A stretch of DNA of 64,000 nucleotides from Roseibium sp. TrichSKD4 (GTDB lineage: Bacteria; Pseudomonadota; Alphaproteobacteria; Rhizobiales; Stappiaceae), in the NCBI RefSeq assembly GCF_000148725.1, contig NZ_GL476317.1, forward strand, positions 30,546 to 94,545. Reading direction: 5' to 3'. The notes under the pieces are model-generated. The model ran no database searches, was not told the DNA's origin, and was given only the letters and a program-made list of their open reading frames with translations. The position numbers and the translations under genes were made by a program. Shown here in pieces: positions 9,152 to 19,783 of the stretch (within the stretch, counting starts at the first letter, position 1; every line of letters begins with the position of its first letter).

Positions 9152-9952
9152 CTATTCCGCAGCCATAGAAGGAGCAATAAAGTCTCCTTGAGGACACCAA
9201 AGACGGTTCGCTGCCAACAATTGCCCATAGGGTGTTTGCGGATCTTCAATTAGTTGGCGTGTCTCACCAAACTCATGGATTTTTCCGCCGCTCATGATTG
9301 CAGTACGAGATGCATGGCGAACGGCGAGCGCCAAGTCATGTGTCACGATCAAAATGGCTACGCCATTTGACTTCGCATAGGTTGTAACTGTCTCCAAAAC
9401 CTGAGCGGCAATAATTGGATCTAACGCAGAAGTTGGCTCATCCAAAACCAAAAGGCGCGGCCTTCCAAGTAAGGCCATTGCAACAAGCAATCGCTGTTGC
9501 ATGCCGCGGCTCCACTCATATGGGAAAGCCCGATCAGGTGTTCTTAGTCCTAAATCTTGGACGAGCTTGTCTTCATCGGCAGCTTCATGTGAGGTGCCAA
9601 CCACAACACGAGCGCCCTGCCGCCATTGCCAGGCCAAACGTTTGAGCGGGTCAAAACCGTGATCGGGGTTCTGTGGGACATAAGCCAAACCAGGGCGTTT
9701 AGTCGTCTTGGTTGTTTGAGTGAAATCAGTTTCAACGCCATCAAAAATCATATGACCGGCATAGGGTTGTGCAGGGCGGGTCACGCCCAGAAGGCATCGA
9801 AGCAGCGTTGATTTTCCAGCTCCTGACCCCCCCACAATCGCAACGCACTCGCCGTCTGCGATTTCAAGGTCGACCGAGTGAAGGATGGTCTGTCGGCCTA
9901 TACGGGCCGACAGATTCTTCAATGTCAGAATTGGATTGCAATTAATGGGCAA
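9152..9952 (-). CDS. ABC transporter ATPase, DppD/NikD type
   Basis: Partner ATPase, 266 residues. Walker A is GGSGAGKSTLL, the Q-loop is LAYVPQNPDHGFDP, the signature region is EWSRGMQQRLLVAMAL (SRGM for SGGQ), Walker B is LLVLDEPTSALD, and the H-loop is IVTHDLALAVRH. The start is a TTG overlapping the end of the substrate-binding protein gene by 11 bp; no better in-frame ATG precedes the conserved core, so translation is probably coupled. Both ATPases of this importer have unusual signature motifs, which is common in the Dpp/Nik class. Confidence 0.85.
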   Translation of the reverse strand: MPINCNPILTLKNLSARIGRQTILHSVDLEIADGECVAIVGGSGAGKSTLLRCLLGVTRPAQPYAGHMIFDGVETDFTQTTKTTKRPGLAYVPQNPDHGFDPLKRLAWQWRQGARVVVGTSHEAADEDKLVQDLGLRTPDRAFPYEWSRGMQQRLLVAMALLGRPRLLVLDEPTSALDPIIAAQVLETVTTYAKSNGVAILIVTHDLALAVRHASRTAIMSGGKIHEFGETRQLIEDPQTPYGQLLAANRLWCPQGDFIAPSMAAE

Positions 9953-11510
9953 GGTCCAAATCCGGTGTGACGAGGTATGTTTCTGCCGGGTGGATCCTAT
10001 ATCCGGAGATCATGCCATTTCCGACGGATACTTGTGTTTTGTGGAACACCGGGATTAGTGGTAGGTCGTCATTGAGGATTTCCTGTATCCGGTCATAGTG
10101 AACCTTCCGCAGCTCATCATCGAAATCTGCGCGTCCCTTCGCCAACAATTCATCGAGCTCCGGGTTGGAGTAGCCTGAAAAGTTGTAGCTAACATCGGTC
10201 TCGACAAGTGTACTTGGAAAGTAGTCCGGGTCGCCTTGAGGCGCCGTGCCCCAAGCTTGAAGATGCATATCAATCTCACCGGCCTTTAGGGCATTGTTGT
10301 TCGCATCATATTCGCCGATCGCAATTTCAGCATTGATCCCGATCTGTTGCAGGAGAGCTTGGGTTATCTCCAGTGTTGGCCGCAGTGCAGGCCGCCCCTC
10401 ATAAGACCGGATCTTCAAGACCAGTTCTTCACCATTCAGCTCGCGGTTGCCATCGCCGTTGGTGTCTTTGATGCCAGCTTCATCTAGAAGGGTTATGGCC
10501 TTTTCTGGGTCATAATCGAGGGTAAGGTCCGAATTCACCCATGAAGCCATGGTTGCTGGAAAAAGGCTGTTTGCAGGCGCACCGCCAACACCGGATAGGA
10601 CCGCATCCACTATGGTTTTACGATCCAGCCCCAAAGAGACTGCTTGCCGCAAGGTTTTGTTTGCCAGCGGGCCTTCTGAGGTTTTTACCTGGAAAAAGAA
10701 AAGACGGGTGGTTTCTCCTTCGAACAATTGCCCGTCCCCAGTTTCCTTCAGCTTTGCGAAGTCTGGTTCTGGATAGTTAGTAACAAGATCCACATCGCCC
10801 GACCGCAAAGCCAGCGCCGCAACTGCAGCATCTGAGAGCGCATCCATGGTGATTGTGTCAAGCTTGGGCTCACCGCCCCAATAATCAGCAAACTTGCGGG
10901 TCTCGTAATATTTCTCTGTTTCTGCCGAAACGAAGACAAAAGGTCCTGTACCAACAAGCGGCAGCTCATCTGTGCCATCTTTCAAAACAGCCGCAGATGG
11001 CTCGGTCAGTGACCATAGAAACGCAGAATTCGGACTTTGGGTCTTGAACACCAGCGTGTGCGGGTCCTGGATGGTAATTCTCTCAATTCCCAGCAGACGG
11101 GACAGACGGGGGTTGTGCCCCGGATGACCTTCGATATCGAGTTTTTCAAAAGATGCTTTGACATCTTCAGCGGTCATTTTGCTTCCGTCATGGAAGAGCA
11201 CATCGTCTCGAAGGATAATTTTCCACTCGGTCGGGGATAGGTTTTCAAAACGCGTTGCCAGACGCGGCTGCATGGTCATGTCATAGCCAAGTCCGATCAG
11301 GGTTTCCGAAACCCCCGCGCGGTTGCTGAGCCAGCCATTTTGGCGCGCTCTCGGATCCGGAACACTGCTTTTAGGACCGAAAGGAACGGCAATTCGCAGA
11401 TTTTTTTCGGCTGCTGCTGCTTTGGTCGTAACGGCAGCCAAACTGGCGGCTGACATTAATCCCAAACAGGTAACAGCTGACACAAAGGACCGGGTGGAAA
11501 ACAATTTCAC
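9942..11510 (-). CDS. Periplasmic substrate-binding protein, family 5 (NikA/DppA/CntA class)
   Basis: Captures the ligand in the periplasm. 522 residues with a signal peptide ending near AAVTTKAAAA (residue about 34). Family 5 features: RFENLSPTEWKIILRDDV, FHDGSKMTAEDVKASFEKL, LVGTGPFVF, LRQAVSLGLDRKTIVDAVL and PLIPVFHKT. The start is GTG at 11510 with AGGAG 9 nt upstream. The opening AVPFGPKSSVPDPRARQNGW resembles metal- or opine-binding members more than oligopeptide binders, but this is only an impression. It is the first gene of the ABC cluster, 128 nt after nrdF on the same strand. Confidence 0.85.
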   Translation of the reverse strand: MKLFSTRSFVSAVTCLGLMSAASLAAVTTKAAAAEKNLRIAVPFGPKSSVPDPRARQNGWLSNRAGVSETLIGLGYDMTMQPRLATRFENLSPTEWKIILRDDVLFHDGSKMTAEDVKASFEKLDIEGHPGHNPRLSRLLGIERITIQDPHTLVFKTQSPNSAFLWSLTEPSAAVLKDGTDELPLVGTGPFVFVSAETEKYYETRKFADYWGGEPKLDTITMDALSDAAVAALALRSGDVDLVTNYPEPDFAKLKETGDGQLFEGETTRLFFFQVKTSEGPLANKTLRQAVSLGLDRKTIVDAVLSGVGGAPANSLFPATMASWVNSDLTLDYDPEKAITLLDEAGIKDTNGDGNRELNGEELVLKIRSYEGRPALRPTLEITQALLQQIGINAEIAIGEYDANNNALKAGEIDMHLQAWGTAPQGDPDYFPSTLVETDVSYNFSGYSNPELDELLAKGRADFDDELRKVHYDRIQEILNDDLPLIPVFHKTQVSVGNGMISGYRIHPAETYLVTPDLDLAH

Positions 11511-11574
11511 TGAACTAAACTCCTGAAGGGACGGGTTTGGATAACTGGAGAATTAAAGTCCGGTATTATCATGA

Positions 11575-11589
11575 TGTAATGTTATTACA
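11575..11589. promoter_or_regulatory. Palindrome upstream of the ABC cluster (Fur-family/Zur-like candidate)
   Basis: TGTAAT-GTT-ATTACA is a perfect 6-3-6 inverted repeat between nrdF and the substrate-binding protein gene, 65 bp upstream of its GTG. Size and symmetry fit operators of Fur-family metal sensors such as Zur, but I cannot match it to a verified consensus. Confidence 0.45.
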
Positions 11590-11638
11590 ATAGACGATGA
11601 GTCTTAAACTACAATTTTGTTTCGTTGCGGCTGATTTT

Positions 11639-14768
<3,130 letters not shown>

Positions 14769-14787
<19 letters not shown>

Positions 14788-15173
14788 AATCTTGTCATCC
14801 CCTGATCAACACGCTGAAGATCGGTGTCTGTCCCACTTAGTTCGAACCGGTAGAGCACCGGCACGCTGCACTTTTTCGAAATCACATCCCCTGCGATTGC
14901 GAAGTAGCTTCCAAAGTTCCGGTTTCCCGTGGCGATGACGCCCTTGAGAAAAGACCGGTTCCGCGCATCATTCAAAAACCGGATCACCTGCTTTGGCACT
15001 GCGCCATGGCCTTCGCCATCTGCAAAGGTCGGCGTGATCAGGACAAACGGACCCAGAACAGACGGCAAATCTTCTGTCTTGTTTCTCGGGATCCGAGTGG
15101 CCTGATGGCCAAGGCGATGTATGAAACGGTCAGTGTTGCCGGATGCGCTGGAAAAATAGGCCAGCTGCCCCAC
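14769..15173 (-). CDS. nrdI: NrdI: flavodoxin-like activator of NrdF
   Basis: FMN protein that supplies superoxide or peroxide to assemble the Mn2-tyrosyl cofactor of NrdF. 134 residues. The FMN phosphate loop is [12 protein letters not shown] (residues 6-17) and the conserved loop [17 protein letters not shown] and [14 protein letters not shown] flank the flavin. The start is GTG at 15173, 3 nt after the nrdH stop. Its presence supports the Mn form of this reductase. Confidence 0.95.
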
Positions 15174-15176
15174 GGT

Positions 15177-15398
15177 CTAGCCGAGAGCTGCGATCTTGTC
15201 CGGCCGGAAGCCTGCCCAGTGGTCGCCGCTGACTTCGACAACAGGAACCTGCGCATATCCAAGGGCCAGGACATGCGCAAATGCATCATTGTCCTGGCTC
15301 AGATCGATGACCTGATAATCAACGCCGCGCTGTTCAAGCGCACGATAAGTGGTATTGCACTGGACACAGGAAGGCTTGCTGTAAACGGTGACGGTCAT
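15177..15398 (-). CDS. nrdH: NrdH: glutaredoxin-like electron donor
   Basis: Small redoxin that reduces NrdE. 73 residues starting MTVTVYSKPSCVQC; CVQC is the NrdH-type active site. SGDHWAGFRPDKI is the C-terminal family motif. The true start is ATG 15398; an open frame upstream to 15515 is non-coding leader. First gene of the operon, directly behind the cobalamin riboswitch. Confidence 0.96.
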   Translation of the reverse strand: MTVTVYSKPSCVQCNTTYRALEQRGVDYQVIDLSQDNDAFAHVLALGYAQVPVVEVSGDHWAGFRPDKIAALG

Positions 15399-15513
15399 GT
15401 TGTCTTGCACCCCGAAGAGATCAATCAAATGATGACGGCAGACACGGAGGCGCGACGGGGCAATTACCCCATTTTCTCGCCACCTCGGACCCGCCGTCCG
15501 TGGACGTTTTTCC

Positions 15514-15700
15514 ATTCAAGGCAGGTCTCCTGGCTCACAGGTCAGTGCCGGGTGCATCCGCCTTCCCGGTTTCCCAGTGGCACAGTGGATGCAGGCTCGC
15601 TGTTTACAGTTGCGGGGGCAGCGCCGGGATTGGTTTCTCTCCGCACCGGCTTCCCTCTTCGCTGATGTTCCCAGGAAGGAATCATCAGACCTTGAACACT
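15514..15700 (-). ncRNA. Cobalamin (AdoCbl) riboswitch upstream of nrdHIEF
   Basis: On the minus strand the leader shows the cobalamin riboswitch core in order: GTTCAAGGT near the 5' end, GGGAAGCCGGTGCG, the invariant GCCCCCGCAACTGT, GCGAGCC, the B12 box GCCACTGG (about 15574-15581), GGGAAGGCGG, and the 3' closing GAGCCAGGAGACCTGCC (ending near 15517). The roughly 115 nt between it and the nrdH ATG hold a hairpin (ATGGGG-taatt-GCCCCGT inside GGCG/CGCC) that may be the expression platform. It should shut off the B12-independent reductase when cobalamin is plentiful, a known logic in bacteria that also have B12-dependent NrdJ. Confidence 0.95.
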
Positions 15701-15839
15701 AGATAGGGTATATGCGCAGGGGCGCGTGTCAACAAATTGTATCTGTGCGGCAAAACAACAACGTGGACAACCGGTGTCCCTGGCTCCTAGATAGCGGCGG
15801 CCGTCCGAAAACAACCTCCGGCCAATATATTCTGGAAAT

Positions 15840-15880
15840 CCTGATCTCCGAGTGCCCAGTTTCATTCTGAGAGGCGCACC
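15840..15880. repeat. 41-bp dispersed repeat, copy 2
   Basis: 38 of 41 bases match 5015-5055 in the same orientation (differences at three single positions). It lies 140 bp beyond the 5' end of the riboswitch, in DNA without a recognised gene. Confidence 0.75.
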
Positions 15881-16535
15881 ATTCCTTAATGCAACAGCCA
15901 GTTTACCTGCCATATATCTTAACACCGCTGTTCGAATGGGAGGCCAGTTCTATCTAATCTTAGTTTGAAGATTGTTTGGCAAACTGCACGCCGACTTCGT
16001 CAATAACCGGTTGCTTCCTATCTTTTTTGCCGCGTATTTCGCCAAACTTCGCCGTTTTGGCAGAAGAGGACGGCCATCGTACGACGCGGTCCTGATGTTT
16101 TAGATCACGGTTTTGCAGACGCTCTTCGGCTTGTCAGCCAACTAAGCGGAACTCCAAATCAAGGACCGCCTGCCGATCTGCGCTTACTTGAGTTTGGGCT
16201 CGGTGCTCGGATTTCGGACGCCAAGTCTTTCTGGCTGTCCCTGATGCACCTGACTTAAACGAAGACTATCACGAATGTGTTCGCTCAAAACGACAAGCAT
16301 CTCGCCATGTGTTTACAGATGGTTTCAGCGACGATCGTATGGAGGCACCGAACGATAATCATCCCGAACAAAAAAGTCATTCAAGCAGTATGATGTTCGC
16401 ATTGCTCAATCTTGGCTTCGTTTAGATGTCCACTCGATCCGTATCTGTTTGATTGCAATTTTGCTTGAGATGACCGGACTTCCGTAGATGAGTGATTATT
16501 TTGCAAGCTTGATTACAATATGGGCAGAAATTCCA
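15881..16535. other. Gene-poor region left of the IS3 element
   Basis: No complete gene. One stretch ending at a TAA at 16256-16258 reads plausibly as protein in the plus direction (VLDHGFADALRLVSQLSG, then LRLLEFGLGARISDAKSFW), but it has no start and matches no family I know; it may be a decayed gene. The promoter for nrdHIEF should lie between 15700 and about 15950, but I could not pick it with confidence. Confidence 0.35.
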
Positions 16536-16591
16536 TGATCCTCCCCCTTTGAAGTGGTCCATCGTTATGTTTAGGAAAACGGAGGATCAAC

Positions 16592-16870
16592 ATGGCTACG
16601 AAACGTCACAAGCCAGAAGAAATTGTCTCGAAGTTGCGGCAGGTTGAAGTCCTTGTCGGCCAAGGCATGCCGCGCATTGATGCCATTCGGCAGGTTCGTA
16701 TCACCGAACAGACGTATTACCGGTGGCGAAAGCAGTATGGTGGGATGGGAACCGACCAACTGAAAGAACTCAAACGCCTTCAGAAAGAGAACGAGCGGCT
16801 GCGCAAGGCAGTGTCTGACCTGACCCTGGACAAGTTGATCTTGTCGGAGGCCGCAAAGGGAAACTTCTGA
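16592..16870 (+). CDS. IS3-family OrfA
   Basis: DNA-binding part of the transposase, 92 residues. A helix-turn-helix (KPEEIVSKLRQVEVL ... QVRITEQTYYRWRKQYGGM) is followed by a leucine-zipper-like helix (LKELKRLQKENERLRKAV), the usual OrfA layout of the IS407 group. It ends in SEAAKGNF with the programmed frameshift site just before the stop. Complete, start preceded by GGAGGATC. Confidence 0.92.
   Translation: MATKRHKPEEIVSKLRQVEVLVGQGMPRIDAIRQVRITEQTYYRWRKQYGGMGTDQLKELKRLQKENERLRKAVSDLTLDKLILSEAAKGNF
16858..16864 (+). promoter_or_regulatory. Programmed -1 frameshift heptamer
   Basis: G GGA AAC has the canonical X XXY YYZ form and is correctly phased to the OrfA frame two codons before its stop. 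A -1 slip enters the OrfB frame, which is open across this point, giving the OrfAB fusion transposase. Confidence 0.75.
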
Positions 16871-16920
16871 GCCCCGCCCGTCGTCGAGCCTGCATCAATC
16901 ACATTCGTCAGCATCTCGGC

Positions 16921-17718
16921 GTGTCAGAGCGCCGAACCTGTCGTGTTCTGGGTCAGCACCGGTCTACGCAGAGGAAACCTCCAGCAGGGCGTGCTGACGA
17001 AGAACATCTTGTGGCGGATATGATCGCACTCGCCCGTGAGTTTGGCCGTTACGGTTACAGGCGTATTGCAGCTCTGCTCAGAGATGCTGGTTGGCATGTG
17101 AATGACAAGCGTGTTGAGCGGCTGTGGCGACGAGAGGGGCTGAAAGTGCCAATGAAACAACCGAAGAGAGGGCGGCTCTGGCTGAACGACGGATCATGTG
17201 TCCGGCTGCGGCCAGAGTATCCCAATCATGTCTGGAGCTATGACTTCGTGCACTGCCGAACCAATGAAGGAAAAGCGTTCCGGACACTGAACATCCTGGA
17301 CGAGTATTCCCGAGAGTGCCTGGCAATCCGGGTGAAGCGAAATCTGAACTCCACCGACGTGATTGATGTGCTAACGGATCTCTTCATCCTGCGAGGTGTT
17401 CCAGCCTACATCAGATCAGACAATGGGCCGGAGTTCATTGCTCAGGCAGTCAGGGACTGGATCAACGCTGTGGGTGCAAAGACCGCGTACATCGAACCAG
17501 GTTCGCCATGGGAGAACGGATACTGCGAGAGCTTCAACGCCCGCCTCCGAGATGAGCTACTCAATGGTGAAATCTTCTACAGCTTAAAGGAAGCACAAAT
17601 CCTGATTGAACAATGGAGGAAACATTACAATACCAAACGCCCACACAGCGCCTTGGGCTACCGACCACCGGCACCAGAAACCATCGTCCGGATGGACCAA
17701 AGCCCAGTCATGCACTAA
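16921..17718 (+). CDS. IS3-family OrfB (integrase-type transposase)
   Basis: Catalytic part, 265 residues from the first ATG-like start, but the frame is open back to 16858 and is normally made as the OrfAB fusion by -1 frameshifting. It shows an HTH_21 region (REFGRYGYRRIAALLRDAGW), then the rve core with DDE residues: Asp in VWSYDFVH, Asp in IRSDNGPEF, Glu in GSPWENGYCESFN. It ends KRPHSALGYRPPAPE, the IS3 tail. All motifs are intact, so the element may be active. Confidence 0.93.
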   Translation: MSERRTCRVLGQHRSTQRKPPAGRADEEHLVADMIALAREFGRYGYRRIAALLRDAGWHVNDKRVERLWRREGLKVPMKQPKRGRLWLNDGSCVRLRPEYPNHVWSYDFVHCRTNEGKAFRTLNILDEYSRECLAIRVKRNLNSTDVIDVLTDLFILRGVPAYIRSDNGPEFIAQAVRDWINAVGAKTAYIEPGSPWENGYCESFNARLRDELLNGEIFYSLKEAQILIEQWRKHYNTKRPHSALGYRPPAPETIVRMDQSPVMH

Positions 17719-17752
17719 CAATCAAAACGGACCACTCAGGTGGGGCTGATCA

Positions 17753-17969
17753 ACATCACCAAGCCGAACACGTTAAAGATCGCGACTTCGGGCTGGTCAA
17801 GCGCCATCATGGTAATCTGGAGCCCAACATGGACGCTGGTTCCAACGATCATCCCGACCCGGCAAAGTGACAACAACCGCGCATCTCGCTGAGACATGCC
17901 TGGCGGCGTTGCAATCACCGCGGCAACGGCTTGCCCAGCAGCGTCGCTCACTTTGTCGACAATGCGCAT
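17753..17969 (-). pseudogene. 5' fragment of a membrane-associated protein gene cut by the IS3 right end
   Basis: A minus-strand frame starting at ATG 17969 (GGAG about 16 nt upstream) reads MRIVDKVSDAAGQAVAAVIA and then two hydrophobic segments (LCRVGMIVGTSVHVGLQ; VAIFNVFGLVMLIS) until it hits the insertion sequence end at 17752. It looks like the cytoplasmic N-terminus and first membrane helices of a larger protein. I could not find the rest on the left side of the element, so a deletion may have accompanied insertion. Family not recognised. Confidence 0.4.
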
Positions 17970-18222
17970 GTCGTGCCCCAGTCCATCTCCAAAACAATGC
18001 GTCTGAAAATCCAGCCAACTGACGATGTTGGCTTCTCGCTGCACATAGGTTAAGCTGCAGGGGCTACACTGCATCAAAAGTCGACTTACGTCAGCGAAAT
18101 AAAGCTGTTCTGTTGGGATTTGAAACAGGAGAGGCTAGTAGATCAGGGCCTAAACCAAGAGGGGGTCCAAGGCAGCGTAAGCGCATCATCGACAGCCCAC
18201 CTGAATTCACAGCCTGGAATCT

Positions 18223-18256
18223 GTCGGTCGCCACACGGGACTGTGCAGCGACCGAC
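18223..18256 (-). terminator. Nested hairpin downstream of the ALDH gene
   Basis: Perfect 9-bp arms GTCGGTCGC and GCGACCGAC enclose an inner CACA/TGTG stem. It lies 10 nt after the stop of the minus-strand operon. There is no T-run, so it may act as an mRNA 3' barrier or a Rho-linked end rather than a textbook intrinsic terminator. Confidence 0.45.
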
Positions 18257-18265
18257 TAATCAGTC

Positions 18266-19771
18266 TTATCGTGTTGGCAGAATGTCTTCAGGGATGTCCT
18301 GATAACAGACAGGGCGCAGGAACCGCCTGATTGACAGAGTTCCGACCGAGGTCGCCCCGAAATTGGTGGAAGCCGGGTAAGGTCCGCCATGCACCATGGC
18401 ATTCGCCACTTCCACACCAGTCGGGAAAGCATTTGCTAATACGCGACCCGCCTTGCGTTCCAAGAACTTGAGCAGATCACGGGCGACTTCTGTATCACCA
18501 GAATTCATCTGCAAAGTTGAGGTTAATTGACCTTCTAGCGATTTCGCAATTCGGGTGAAATCTTCCACGCTGTCTGCCACAACAATCAGGCCAAGAGGAC
18601 CGAAGACTTCTTCAGCGAGCTTCTCATTCTTGAGCCATTCGTCCGCTGTGACTTTGAAAAGTTGCGGCGAGGCTTCCCGCTCACCTGCTTCGGTGGCGAG
18701 CAACTGCTCGACATTAGCTGCTTCTTGCACGGCCTGGGTGCCAGAGCGGTAGGCAGAGGCAATGCCAGGCGTCAGCATGACCTGCGCCCCGATGCTCGAA
18801 AGGGCGTCCTTCGCCGCAGCTGCAAAGGCGTCTGCATGCTCTTTCAGGATCACGATAATTCCGGGATTGGTGCAGAATTGCCCTGCTCCCATAGTCAGTG
18901 ATCCGGCCCAGGCTGTTGCAATCGTTGCGGCGCGCTCTGCCCCCGCCTCCGGCAGGATAAAGACCGGATTGACCGATCCAAGCTCGCCAAAGAACGGGAT
19001 CGGCTCTGGCCGCGACGCACATAGATCAAAAAGCGCGCGACCTCCGCGAAGGCTTCCTGTGAAACCAACAGCCTTGATCAAAGGGTGCTGAACCAGCCGT
19101 GTTCCGGTTTCTCGCTTGCCGCCTTGAACAACGGAGAAGACGCCGGGATGGATACCGCAGCTCTTGATCGCGGCCAAGATGGCTTCCGCCACGATTTCTC
19201 CGGTGCCCGGATGGGCCGAATGGCCTTTGACAACCACAGGACACCCAGCGGCTAAAGCCGCTGCGGTATCACCGCCAGCCGTCGAAAAGGCGAGTGGGAA
19301 ATTGGATGCGCCAAAGATAGCAACAGGACCAATCGGGCGCTGGATCAATTTCAGATCCGGGCGCGGCAATGGCTGGCGATCCGGCAGAGCCTCGTCATGG
19401 CGCTGATCCAGATACGCACCGTCCAGAATATAGCTTGCAAAGAGACGGATCTGACCTGTGGTTCGGCCCCGTTCGCCTTGCAGCCGAGCTTGCGGGAGAC
19501 CTGTCTCCTTCATGCCGATTTCGGTGATCTGCTCGCCGTGCGCCTCGATCTCGTCAGCAATCGCATTCAAAAACTTCGCACGCTCCTCGCGCGTAGAATA
19601 ACCGTAGGACCAAAACGCTTCTTCTGCTGCTTCCACGGCTGCATCTATATGAGCAGGCAATCCAATAGAAATAGCATCAGGTTCGCCCGTTGCCGGCTCA
19701 GACAAAAACGTCTGGTCTGCAGCAACCCACTCTCCGGCAATCAGATGTTTTCCATGAGGTTTGAAAGTCAT
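18266..19771 (-). CDS. Aldehyde dehydrogenase, alpha-ketoglutaric semialdehyde (2,5-dioxovalerate) type
   Basis: NAD(P)-dependent oxidation of 2,5-dioxopentanoate to 2-oxoglutarate is the likely reaction. 501 residues. The Rossmann region has PIGPVAIFGASNFPLAFSTAGGD, the catalytic Glu is in FFGELGSVNPVF, and the catalytic Cys in GAGQFCTNPG; the ending SVGTLSIRRFLRPVCYQ is typical of the KGSADH subgroup. It is the last gene of the sugar-acid operon, 13 bp after the PdxA-like gene, and would feed the product of the DHDPS-family enzyme into the TCA cycle. Other semialdehyde substrates are possible. Confidence 0.85.
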   Translation of the reverse strand: MTFKPHGKHLIAGEWVAADQTFLSEPATGEPDAISIGLPAHIDAAVEAAEEAFWSYGYSTREERAKFLNAIADEIEAHGEQITEIGMKETGLPQARLQGERGRTTGQIRLFASYILDGAYLDQRHDEALPDRQPLPRPDLKLIQRPIGPVAIFGASNFPLAFSTAGGDTAAALAAGCPVVVKGHSAHPGTGEIVAEAILAAIKSCGIHPGVFSVVQGGKRETGTRLVQHPLIKAVGFTGSLRGGRALFDLCASRPEPIPFFGELGSVNPVFILPEAGAERAATIATAWAGSLTMGAGQFCTNPGIIVILKEHADAFAAAAKDALSSIGAQVMLTPGIASAYRSGTQAVQEAANVEQLLATEAGEREASPQLFKVTADEWLKNEKLAEEVFGPLGLIVVADSVEDFTRIAKSLEGQLTSTLQMNSGDTEVARDLLKFLERKAGRVLANAFPTGVEVANAMVHGGPYPASTNFGATSVGTLSIRRFLRPVCYQDIPEDILPTR

Positions 19772-19783
19772 TGTGTCGATCCC

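Larger units (their letters stand above)
16536..17752 (+). mobile_element. IS3-family insertion sequence (IS407-like), about 1.2 kb
   Basis: Two overlapping frames plus imperfect terminal inverted repeats define the element. The left end begins TGATCCTCCCCCTTTGAAGT and the right end, read inward, begins TGATCAGCCCCACCTGAGTG; both continue GGTCC. Size fits the IS3 family. No matching direct repeat of 3-5 bp is obvious at the edges (left flank ttcca, right flank acatc), so either the exact ends are a few bases off or the target duplication has been lost. Confidence 0.88.

Noticed and set aside
15690-15715. Possible NrdR box (ACACTAGATAGGG)
   Set aside because: Only the left half resembles the NrdR consensus, and it overlaps the riboswitch 5' end.
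15542-15925. Minus-strand open frame of 127 codons
   Set aside because: It lies over the cobalamin riboswitch; the conservation is RNA-type, not coding.
16021-16258. Possible gene left of the IS3 element
   Set aside because: Protein-like in one frame but without start, ribosome binding site or recognisable family; described only as gene-poor region.
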